Shown here piece after piece: positions 5,274 to 10,351 of a DNA stretch of 10,351 bases (positions are counted from its first letter, which is position 1; every line of letters begins with the position of its first letter). Below the pieces are notes generated by a model. It did no database searches. It saw nothing but the letters and a program-made list of their open reading frames with translations, and was not told where the DNA came from. The position numbers and the translations under genes are program-made. Source of the DNA: Candidatus Woesearchaeota archaeon (GTDB lineage Archaea > Nanobdellota > Nanobdellia > Woesearchaeales > UBA12501); NCBI GenBank assembly GCA_014729495.1, contig WJJV01000031.1, positions 1 to 10,351 of the forward strand, written 5' to 3'.

Positions 5274-6599
5274 ATCAAACAAGCACTCAAAAGATCAAAG
5301 ACCGGGCTTGAGATAGAGGTGCAGCTTCTTGACAGCGAAGGCAATATCAGCAATAATGCAGATGCATTCATAAAGGAATGCAAGAAGAAGAGCAAGAGCA
5401 TCCGCATACATAAGGAAAGCGGCATGCACATGATAGAGCTGGCTTCATTCCCGTCTGTCAATGTGCAGAACGTCGCATTGCATATGATACGAGGTCTCAA
5501 GACTGTGTATGATGTGGCTGATATGAATAATCTTATTGTCTATCCGTTCTCATTATATCCTATACAATTCACTCCTAAGATGAGGGAGAAGAGCTGGTAC
5601 AGGATACAGCAGAGGATCCTGGGCAAGAAGAAGTTCAGCATATCAGGCAAGGTGACTGGTTTCCATTTCCATTACACCCTGCCGAGAGGTGTCTTTGACA
5701 GGAAGACAAAATTCCTCAAGCCCATGCTCAACTCAAAGATAAAACAGACACTCATTGACAGCTATAATCTTGCGATAGCAACAGACCCATTCCTTATAGG
5801 AGTGATGCAGAGCTCCCCCATCTACAATAACAGGATACTCGCCAAGGACTCAAGAGTCCTTCTTTACAGAGGAGGAAGCGCTCTGAAGTATCCTCATGGA
5901 ATGTACACTGGATACACTCAATATGGAGGCCTTCCGCCTTACAAGCAGACCCTGACAGACCTTATCTACAGCCTCAAGAGCAGGCATGCGAGAATGAAGA
6001 GGATGCTTGAGACCCATGATGTCCCTGCAAGGGACATATCAAGATATGGAAAGACACTTGATTTCTGCTGGGGGCCTGTAAGGATAAACAAGCTGGGCAC
6101 AATAGAGCAGAGGTCATCTGACATGAATAATATGGATATTATCATAGCTGCAAGCGTTCTCATGAAATATGTTCAGAGGAAGGTGCATCAGGATTTCCTG
6201 AGAGTCATTCCTTCAGAGATAGGAATTGATGAGCCTTTCAAGGTAGAGGACAACATCCTGCACATCCCTCCCCACACTCATGTGAGAAAGCAGCTGCAGT
6301 ATCTCAGCGCCTACAAAGGCCTTGATGACCACCATGTGCATAACTATTGCAGCAGGTTCTTCAAGTTTGCCAAGAATGTCATAAACAAGAGATATGAAAA
6401 GGCGATCAAGCCAATAGGTGACATGATTGATGAGAAGAAGACTGTCTCAGACCAGATAATATCTTTCATTAAAAAAGAAGGATATGGTCCAGAAGAGAAG
6501 ATTCCTGATGAAACCCTTAAGCGTATGTGCCTGAGGGTATCTGAGAAGAACAGGAGACTGCTGCACAGATCAGAGAAGATAGTAAGCAAGCTTGAATGA
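5274..6599 (+). CDS. GCS2-family carboxylate-amine ligase (YbdK-like), non-canonical start
   Basis: ATP-dependent ligase of the glutamate-cysteine ligase 2 (GCS2/YbdK) family, which joins a carboxylate to an amine, classically Glu gamma-carboxyl to Cys. Reading from the ATC at 5274 it is 441 residues: the frame begins KQALKRSKTGLEIEVQLLDS, where GLEIEVQLL is the conserved first strand (compare GIELEMQ in YbdK). Further marks, counted from the GTG at 5319, are HMIELASFP (37-45), FHFHYTLP (115-122, the His pair), SSPIYNNRILAKDSR (165-179) and GTIEQRSSD (260-268, the Glu/Arg/Asp site). A GTG start would delete the GLEIE strand, so the real start must lie upstream, where only ATC codons exist; an ATG-to-ATC change or a sequencing error is possible. 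The C-terminal 130 residues are a helical extension. Its TGA overlaps the ATG of the amidohydrolase gene. Substrate unknown. Confidence 0.8.
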   Translation: MKQALKRSKTGLEIEVQLLDSEGNISNNADAFIKECKKKSKSIRIHKESGMHMIELASFPSVNVQNVALHMIRGLKTVYDVADMNNLIVYPFSLYPIQFTPKMREKSWYRIQQRILGKKKFSISGKVTGFHFHYTLPRGVFDRKTKFLKPMLNSKIKQTLIDSYNLAIATDPFLIGVMQSSPIYNNRILAKDSRVLLYRGGSALKYPHGMYTGYTQYGGLPPYKQTLTDLIYSLKSRHARMKRMLETHDVPARDISRYGKTLDFCWGPVRINKLGTIEQRSSDMNNMDIIIAASVLMKYVQRKVHQDFLRVIPSEIGIDEPFKVEDNILHIPPHTHVRKQLQYLSAYKGLDDHHVHNYCSRFFKFAKNVINKRYEKAIKPIGDMIDEKKTVSDQIISFIKKEGYGPEEKIPDETLKRMCLRVSEKNRRLLHRSEKIVSKLE

Positions 6600-7642
6600 T
6601 GGAAGACAAGAAATACCAGGACAAGCTGAATGATATCAGAAGCAAGATAGAGGATTACACCTACAGAAAATTCCTGAGCTGGTTCTACAGTCTGAGTGAA
6701 GACATGCATAATAAGCATCACAAGAACTTCCTTGCTCTGCTGGACTCTCGTGAGCTTGTCATAGATGTGCTTGACGGCACAATAAGGTACTTCTACAACA
6801 ACAGGAACAAGATATGGTTCAGGAAATTCTTCTACAACAAGAAGGTCTACGAGCTTGTCAAGCAGGATATCGAGCTCTATAATGAAAAGTATCCCAGGAT
6901 AAAGCTCACTCTCACGAGAAAAGGCACTATGATATTTGATTATTACAGGAAGAATTCATTCAATACCCTCCTTCTGACAATACACAGTGGAACATGGGCT
7001 CCAGGTTATGTGAAGAGGAAGATGGCAATATACAAGACACTCAGGCACAAAGAGGAAGACCAGGGATCAGACCTCCTGTATTCTGACATTGTGCTTAAGA
7101 AAGGGGGCATCTGGATAAAGACCCACCAGTCAAGATTCGTCTGCGACTTCAACAGATCAAAGAGAGATGCTGTCTACAGGAATGACTCAGAAATGAGAGT
7201 CAAGGAGATATGGAAAGAGGAGTTCAGCCAGAAGGACAAGAAGAGAATACTCAAGGAATACGACAAGTTCTATCACATCCTTGATAAGCTGATTGAGACA
7301 CACAGGTTCAATATAATATTCGACGGCCACTCAATGGTAGACGAGCCTGACAGGCCGTCAGTGAGCTTCGGCACAAGATACATACCAAAGTTCTATATGC
7401 CTATTGTGAGAAGCATGCAGAGGAAGATGAGCAATGATCTTAAGGAAGAGATTGCCCTCAATAAGCCATACGAAGGAGGCTATATACTGAAGTATCTCTC
7501 AAAGAAGTTCCCTGATGTGTTCATATTCTCAGTAGAGGTCAATAAGAGGATGTACATGAACAAGGCCCACACAACCATACAGAAGAGGAAGCTGAAGAGG
7601 ATGAAGGATCTCTTCCAGCACATATTTGACTTTGAGATATGA
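6596..7642 (+). CDS. N-formylglutamate amidohydrolase-like (FGase family) metallohydrolase
   Basis: A 348-residue protein whose core matches the N-formylglutamate amidohydrolase family, zinc enzymes that cleave N-acyl-glutamate/aspartate amides. Visible motifs are LLLTIHSGTWAP (126-136, with the metal-type His130), EEDQGSDLLYSDIV (153-166), SRFVCDFNRSK (179-189), IIFDGHSM (240-247, His245), DRPSVSFGTR (252-261) and VEVNKRMYMNK (313-323). An extra helical N-terminal 105 residues (FLSWFYSLSEDMHNKHHKNF region) precedes the core. The ATG overlaps the ligase stop in an ATGA, and a second ATG follows at once, so both genes are translationally coupled and probably act on the same molecule: the ligase makes an amide of a Glu-like acid and this enzyme cuts a related one. 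Substrate and direction are inference. Confidence 0.78.
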   Translation: MMEDKKYQDKLNDIRSKIEDYTYRKFLSWFYSLSEDMHNKHHKNFLALLDSRELVIDVLDGTIRYFYNNRNKIWFRKFFYNKKVYELVKQDIELYNEKYPRIKLTLTRKGTMIFDYYRKNSFNTLLLTIHSGTWAPGYVKRKMAIYKTLRHKEEDQGSDLLYSDIVLKKGGIWIKTHQSRFVCDFNRSKRDAVYRNDSEMRVKEIWKEEFSQKDKKRILKEYDKFYHILDKLIETHRFNIIFDGHSMVDEPDRPSVSFGTRYIPKFYMPIVRSMQRKMSNDLKEEIALNKPYEGGYILKYLSKKFPDVFIFSVEVNKRMYMNKAHTTIQKRKLKRMKDLFQHIFDFEI

Positions 7643-7712
7643 AGACCAGAAAGATATTATTGAATCTATTCAAGCAGACTGACCTCAATCCTTTCCTTTC
7701 TCAGTTGCAATT
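7643..7712 (+). terminator. Probable 3' end of the ligase/hydrolase operon
   Basis: After the stop comes a small palindrome TTGAAT-CT-ATTCAA (7660-7673), then the direct repeat copy (7677-7690) and a pyrimidine-rich tract (cctttcctttctc ... attttc, to 7710). Archaeal termination favours such T-rich tracts on the coding strand. No gene is visible here. Confidence 0.35.
7677..7690. repeat. Direct repeat, left copy, flanking the toxin-antitoxin module
   Basis: gactgacctcaatc, exactly matched at 8449-8462, with a similar pyrimidine stretch after both copies (ctttcctt versus ttttcttg). The two copies bracket the wHTH/RelE module (7800-8437). Confidence 0.6.
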
Positions 7713-7799
7713 TTCTTAGCAAAAAGCACAATATTTATATATAAGTTTATATAATCAATTATATAATAATATATACAGAATGTTCAAAGAGGCATAAAT
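7713..7799 (+). promoter_or_regulatory. AT-rich promoter of the toxin-antitoxin module
   Basis: The stretch is almost purely A/T and holds two overlapping TATA candidates, tttatatata (7735-7744) and ttatata (7747-7753). Predicted starts fall near 7765-7776, leaving a leader with AGAGG at 7788-7792, 7 nt before the ATG at 7800. Confidence 0.55.
7747..7766. promoter_or_regulatory. 20-bp perfect palindrome, operator candidate for the TA module
   Basis: TTATATAAT-CA-ATTATATAA: two 9-bp arms match exactly as an inverted repeat around a 2-bp centre. It overlaps the TATA box and the predicted transcription start of the antitoxin/toxin operon, exactly where type II antitoxins normally bind to repress themselves. 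AT-rich composition makes palindromes commoner, but 9-bp perfect arms are still notable. Confidence 0.55.
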
Positions 7800-8060
7800 A
7801 TGGAATCAGAAATCATACACTATCCAAACCTAAAGACAGTATTGATGGTTGAAGAAGCACTTAAGGAAGCAGATGAGCTTTTGACCAGAGAGGAATTAAA
7901 GAAAAGACTGCCAAAGAAGATTATGCACCAGACATTGAATATAATACTTGAATACCTGGAAGAAAGCGGAAAGATACTGGATGGAAGAAAAGGAATACTC
8001 TGGATATACAACAAAAGCAAGAAACTGGACAACGCTGTAAAAGAAGGGATTGAAGTATGA
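7800..8060 (+). CDS. Winged-helix antitoxin of a RelE-type module
   Basis: An 86-residue protein built as a small winged helix: helix LKTVLMVEEALKEADE (11-26), helix TREELKKRLP (29-38), a recognition helix MHQTLNIILEYLEESGK (42-58) and a hairpin wing ILDGRKGILWIYN (59-71), with a short acidic tail that may wrap the toxin. It would bind the palindrome in its promoter and neutralise the toxin. The start at 7800 has AGAGG 7 nt upstream. Its TGA overlaps the toxin's ATG by 4 nt. Codon use is AAA/GAA-rich, unlike the AAG/AGG-rich ligase-hydrolase genes to its left. The antitoxin role follows from the toxin neighbour and layout; the fold is assigned by eye. Confidence 0.72.
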   Translation: MESEIIHYPNLKTVLMVEEALKEADELLTREELKKRLPKKIMHQTLNIILEYLEESGKILDGRKGILWIYNKSKKLDNAVKEGIEV

Positions 8061-8437
8061 GTTTCAAAGGAAAATCAGTAAAAGTGGTGATGGCAGGAGA
8101 TGCCAAAGAAGAGTACAAAAAACTTAATGAAATTGTAGGAAGCGAGATTAAGAAAGGAGTAGAAAGCAGTGACCACCAGATATTATTCAGGGCAATAAAG
8201 CAAAAGATAGAATTCCTGAAAGAGAATCCTGAATATGGAATCCACATCAATAAAAGAAAGATTCCAAAAGAATATATCAAAGACTATGAAGTCAACAATC
8301 TCTGGAAAGTGAATCTTTCAGGAGCATGGAGAATGATATACACAATAAGAGGCTCTGAAGTGGAGATACTGTGCATCATGCTTGACATTCTGAACCATAA
8401 AGATTATGAAAAGAAGTTTGGGTATAGAAAAAGCTGA
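8057..8437 (+). CDS. RelE/ParE-family toxin, archaeal type
   Basis: A 126-residue protein of the RelE/ParE toxin superfamily, expected to cut mRNA at the ribosome (RelE-like) or act on gyrase (ParE-like). Features are an N-terminal strand KVVMAGDAKEEYKKL (9-23), a helix pair with AIKQKIEFLKENPEYG (46-61), I-x-K-R-x-IP (64-70), then the beta-sheet core NLWKVNLSGAWRMIYTIRGS (81-100) and ILCIMLDILNHKDYEKKFGY (104-123). Candidate active residues are K84, R92, Y95, H114 and Y117. It overlaps the antitoxin gene by an ATGA and shares its promoter. The gene converges on the methyltransferase gene with 19 nt between stop codons, within which the right direct repeat begins. Family call strong; target unknown. 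Confidence 0.82.
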   Translation: MSFKGKSVKVVMAGDAKEEYKKLNEIVGSEIKKGVESSDHQILFRAIKQKIEFLKENPEYGIHINKRKIPKEYIKDYEVNNLWKVNLSGAWRMIYTIRGSEVEILCIMLDILNHKDYEKKFGYRKS

Positions 8438-8448
8438 TTATTATGCAA

Positions 8449-8462
8449 GACTGACCTCAATC
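8449..8462. repeat. Direct repeat, right copy
   Basis: Exact copy of the 14 bp at 7677-7690. It overlaps the last codon and stop of the methyltransferase gene (8457-8462). The spacing between copies is 772 bp, just enough to hold the TA module and its promoter. Confidence 0.6.
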
Positions 8463-9185
8463 TTTTCTTGCTGTGATTATTGAGAAGAAAGGTATTCTGA
8501 AATCATCAGGAGACCACATCTCAGGATATGTTTTCCTGTCATTCTCTGTTGGTTTCGGAGCCTGGATGTTCTCAAGCTGAAAACCGTAATTGATGAGATT
8601 CTGGAGCATGAATTCAAGAGTGAGGTGGGAGCCTTCCAGGGGAATCTCTTTACTGTCAGCATCATAAACCTTGAACTTTACCTCATCTCCATTCTGATGA
8701 TAGCCTTTGGATAATACTTTAATCCATTTTGAGTCTGGCTTGTAGTTGGCCATGTCAGGATGCGCTATTGCAATAATATATCTTCCTCCCTGATCCAATG
8801 ATTCAGATACTAATCTGTTGCCGTTATCAACAACATCCAGAGGGCAGGGACCCCATACCATAGAACTCACAGCAGCATCAAAATGCCCTTCAAACGGAAG
8901 CCCTGAATCAGCAGTTAATTCAAAGACCTTGTATTCAATACCATCAGAAGGCAGTGATCTTGCTTTTTCTATCATTGCCTCTGACTTGTCAAAGCCGCAG
9001 ACTTCTGCTCCACTGTCTGCGAGCACTCTGGCTATTGAGCCTGCTCCGCAGCCGATGTCAAGCACTCTCCTGCCTCTGACATCACCGCACTCATTTATCA
9101 CATACGGCCTCACTGTGAAGTCTGACAAAAGCCTGGGCTTTCCTCCTGTCCAGGAGCCTGCTGCATTGTGGTATTGGTCTGTCAT
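8457..9185 (-). CDS. Class I SAM-dependent methyltransferase
   Basis: A 242-residue Rossmann-type methyltransferase. Motif I is RVLDIGCGAGSIARVLADSG (40-59), the ribose-binding acid at the end of strand 2 is D66 in VCGFDKSEAMIEKA, an acidic loop follows strand 3, and strand 4/5 are FDAAVSSMVWG (102-112) and GGRYIIAIAHPD (133-144). The C-terminal half (AHPDMANYKP onward) includes an extra insert typical of small-molecule methyltransferases, so a metabolite substrate is likelier than DNA: no NPPY/DPPY motif is present. The ATG (9183-9185) overlaps the TGA of the repeat-protein gene by 4 nt, so translation is coupled and the two products probably act together. The gene is less AT-rich than the repeat gene. 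Substrate unknown. Confidence 0.85.
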   Translation of the reverse strand: MTDQYHNAAGSWTGGKPRLLSDFTVRPYVINECGDVRGRRVLDIGCGAGSIARVLADSGAEVCGFDKSEAMIEKARSLPSDGIEYKVFELTADSGLPFEGHFDAAVSSMVWGPCPLDVVDNGNRLVSESLDQGGRYIIAIAHPDMANYKPDSKWIKVLSKGYHQNGDEVKFKVYDADSKEIPLEGSHLTLEFMLQNLINYGFQLENIQAPKPTENDRKTYPEMWSPDDFRIPFFSIITARKD

Positions 9186-10270
9186 TTTAGATCCTCATTA
9201 CAATACTCTATAAGTGCTCTATAAATCTCTTCTGATGGTTCAATGCCTGTAATCTCTTGCAAATGTATTAAATTGTCAATCCGTCCATCTTTGATAATAG
9301 CAGCATATTCTTCCTGAACAACATCTTTTACTTCTTCTGATGGTTCAACCCCTGTAATTTCTCGCAATTTTTTAAAACCAGAAAAATTTTTCTCTCTGCT
9401 ACTGATATAATGAGAATATGCTTCCTGAACAATATCTTCGGAAAGGTCTGGTTCAATCCCTGTAATCTCTTGCAGATCTGCTAACTTACCCATCACTCCA
9501 TTTTTGACATAAGCAGCATATCTATCCTGAACAACATCTTCGGAAAGGTCTGGGTCAACACCTGTAATTTCTTGAAGATATCTTATAGAATTCATCGCGT
9601 TTTTCTGAAAAAGAAAAGCATATTCTTCCTGAAGAACATCTTTTACTTCTTCTGATAATTCAATACCTGTAATTTCTTGCCAATGTGTTAAAAGTTCTAT
9701 CGGTCCATTTTTGATAAGAAAAGCATATGCTTCCTGAACAACTTCTTCTGATGGTTCAACCCCTGTAATTTCTCGCAATTTTTTAAAACCAGAAACTCTT
9801 TCCTTTCTGATACAATCAGCATATGCTTCCTGAACAACATCTTCGGATACGTCTGGGTCAACCCCTGTAATCTCTTGCAAATCTATTAAATTGTCAATCC
9901 GTCCATCTTTGATAATAGCAGCATATCTATCCTGAACAATATCTTCGGATACGTCTGGGTCAACCCCTGTGATTCGATGCAACTCTTCTAAATTAACAGG
10001 CATCTTATAAGTCCCTCCCCGAGCTATAGATCCATTTTTGATAATAGCAGCATATGCTTCCTGAATAACATCTTTTACTTCTTCTGAGAGTTCAATTCCT
10101 GTGCCTTGTTGCAAAGATTTAAAATTTTTTAACCGCCAAAATGAGGTGCCCGTATCTCCTTCGAGGCTGCATCTGATATAATGAGCATATTTTTTTTGAA
10201 CTGCGCTGTATAATTGCTTTCTATCAAAGCCCATCCTTTCAGCAACATCTAAAATGTTTTCTAGTCCCAT
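9182..10270 (-). CDS. Solenoid protein with nine ~34-residue 'VQEAYA..IK..LQEITG' repeats
   Basis: A 362-residue, probably cytoplasmic repeat protein without a recognised enzyme domain. After an N-terminal cap (1-23) nine units start at residues 24, 68, 111, 145, 177, 212, 246, 280 and 317, with a partial tenth at 349. The consensus is [IV]VQ-[ED]-x-YA-x-x-IK-x-G-x4-L-x-x-LQEITG-[IV]-[ED]-P-SE; units are mostly 32-37 residues, with the first two about 43-44 because of inserts. Each unit looks like two helices, so an alpha-solenoid for protein or RNA binding is likely. It lacks the TPR consensus, and the PPR resemblance is only in length. The start at 10270 has GAGG 8 nt upstream and a TATA box at 10325-10332. 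The methyltransferase gene follows with a 4-nt overlap. Nearly identical DNA blocks inside the gene suggest recent repeat duplication. Function unknown. Confidence 0.82.
   Translation of the reverse strand: MGLENILDVAERMGFDRKQLYSAVQKKYAHYIRCSLEGDTGTSFWRLKNFKSLQQGTGIELSEEVKDVIQEAYAAIIKNGSIARGGTYKMPVNLEELHRITGVDPDVSEDIVQDRYAAIIKDGRIDNLIDLQEITGVDPDVSEDVVQEAYADCIRKERVSGFKKLREITGVEPSEEVVQEAYAFLIKNGPIELLTHWQEITGIELSEEVKDVLQEEYAFLFQKNAMNSIRYLQEITGVDPDLSEDVVQDRYAAYVKNGVMGKLADLQEITGIEPDLSEDIVQEAYSHYISSREKNFSGFKKLREITGVEPSEEVKDVVQEEYAAIIKDGRIDNLIHLQEITGIEPSEEIYRALIEYCNEDLK
9246..9308. repeat. 63-bp block, copy A, within the repeat gene
   Basis: Differs from 9864-9926 at one base only (g/c, His versus Asp in the encoded repeat). 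It encodes the IIKDGRIDNLI segment of repeat 9; the partner encodes that of repeat 3. Confidence 0.85.
9330..9384. repeat. 55-bp exact block, copy A
   Basis: Identical over 55 bases to 9741-9795. It encodes the GFKKLREITGVEPSEEV part of repeat 8; the partner encodes that of repeat 4. Confidence 0.85.
9741..9795. repeat. 55-bp exact block, copy B
   Basis: Exact partner of 9330-9384, in repeat 4. Silent positions are also identical, so the copies are recent or kept alike by conversion. Confidence 0.85.
9864..9926. repeat. 63-bp block, copy B, within the repeat gene
   Basis: Partner of 9246-9308, 62 of 63 bases identical, including wobble positions, although six repeat units lie between them. 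Confidence 0.85.
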
Positions 10271-10278
10271 TTTGATTT

Positions 10279-10282
10279 CCTC
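10279..10282 (-). promoter_or_regulatory. Shine-Dalgarno of the repeat-protein gene
   Basis: GAGG on the minus strand, 8 nt before the ATG at 10270; supports that start. Confidence 0.55.
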
Positions 10283-10303
10283 AATTCTCTTTAACTTTAC
10301 TTT

Positions 10304-10349
10304 CTAGTGGTCACACATGGCTTGTATATAAACATTCCCTACCACTTAG
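10304..10349. promoter_or_regulatory. Inverted repeat AGTGGT ... ACCACT bracketing the TATA box
   Basis: AGTGGT at 10306-10311 and ACCACT at 10341-10346 are exact reverse complements; with one base slip the match extends to CTAGTGGT/ACCACTTAG. The TATA box sits between the arms and the inner arm covers the predicted start site, so a repressor bound to both arms would block transcription. Confidence 0.4.
10325..10332 (-). promoter_or_regulatory. TATA box of the repeat-protein/methyltransferase operon
   Basis: TTTATATA on the minus strand. Transcription should start near 10302, giving a leader of about 32 nt with the SD at 10279-10282. Confidence 0.6.
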
Positions 10350-10351
10350 TA

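Noticed and set aside
5147..5500. Minus-strand open frame across the ligase promoter
   Set aside because: Crosses the TATA/SD region and the conserved GCS2 N-terminus on the other strand; cysteine/leucine-rich shadow composition.
7660..7760. Degenerate minus-strand frame ending in KGKD-stop at the left direct repeat, like the methyltransferase tail (TARKD-stop)
   Set aside because: Only the last few codons resemble it and the rest is AT-rich promoter sequence, so it is not a convincing pseudogene; kept as part of the direct-repeat observation.
8818..9213. Plus-strand open frame opposite the methyltransferase
   Set aside because: Shadow of the SAM-binding domain coding strand.
9182..10270. 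Regularly spaced repeats that might be taken for a CRISPR array
   Set aside because: The repeats keep one open reading frame, vary in length (32-44 codons) and in sequence, and the encoded protein has a clear repeat consensus; there are no unique spacers.

Overview
The window looks like a piece of a small-genome archaeon, most likely of the DPANN group and close to Woesearchaeota/Pacearchaeota. This is an inference from protein style, TATA-type promoters about 26 nt upstream of start codons (several genes look leaderless), a mix of leaderless and Shine-Dalgarno (GAGG) starts, very tight spacing, and lysine-rich proteins. I saw no tRNA, rRNA, CRISPR array or transposase.

Left part (1-2783): the 3' part of a TPR protein gene runs rightward and meets a leftward two-gene unit: a zinc-ribbon protein followed by a pyrimidine-dimer DNA glycosylase (T4 endonuclease V family). 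Next is a secreted/membrane protein gene with a signal peptide and four membrane helices. Middle-left (2784-4016) is a leftward three-gene operon: a putative winged-helix regulator, a DUF4258-like RelE-fold protein and a DUF2283 protein. The last two form a toxin-antitoxin-like pair. Its promoter region (4017-4160) holds a tight inverted repeat and two possible TATA boxes.

Middle (4239-7642), rightward: a small membrane/coiled-coil protein, a coiled-coil protein with a C-terminal DUF4145/HEPN-like domain, then a translationally coupled pair made of a GCS2-type carboxylate-amine ligase and an N-formylglutamate amidohydrolase-like hydrolase. The ligase gene has no ATG/GTG/TTG where the conserved N-terminus demands one, so it either starts at a non-canonical ATC or carries a base change there.

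Right part: a wHTH antitoxin/RelE toxin module (7800-8437) has a perfect 20-bp palindrome over its promoter, is AAA/AGA/GAA-rich in codon use, and is bracketed by a 14-bp exact direct repeat, which fits a cassette inserted between two convergent genes. The last unit (10270 to 8457, leftward) is a coupled operon of a solenoid protein with nine copies of a roughly 34-residue repeat and a class I SAM methyltransferase. Near-identical DNA blocks inside the repeat gene point to recent repeat duplication or conversion. Its promoter has an AGTGGT/ACCACT inverted repeat around the TATA box.

The best candidates for undescribed biology are the ligase-hydrolase pair, the repeat-solenoid/methyltransferase operon, and the regulator plus DUF4258/DUF2283 operon.
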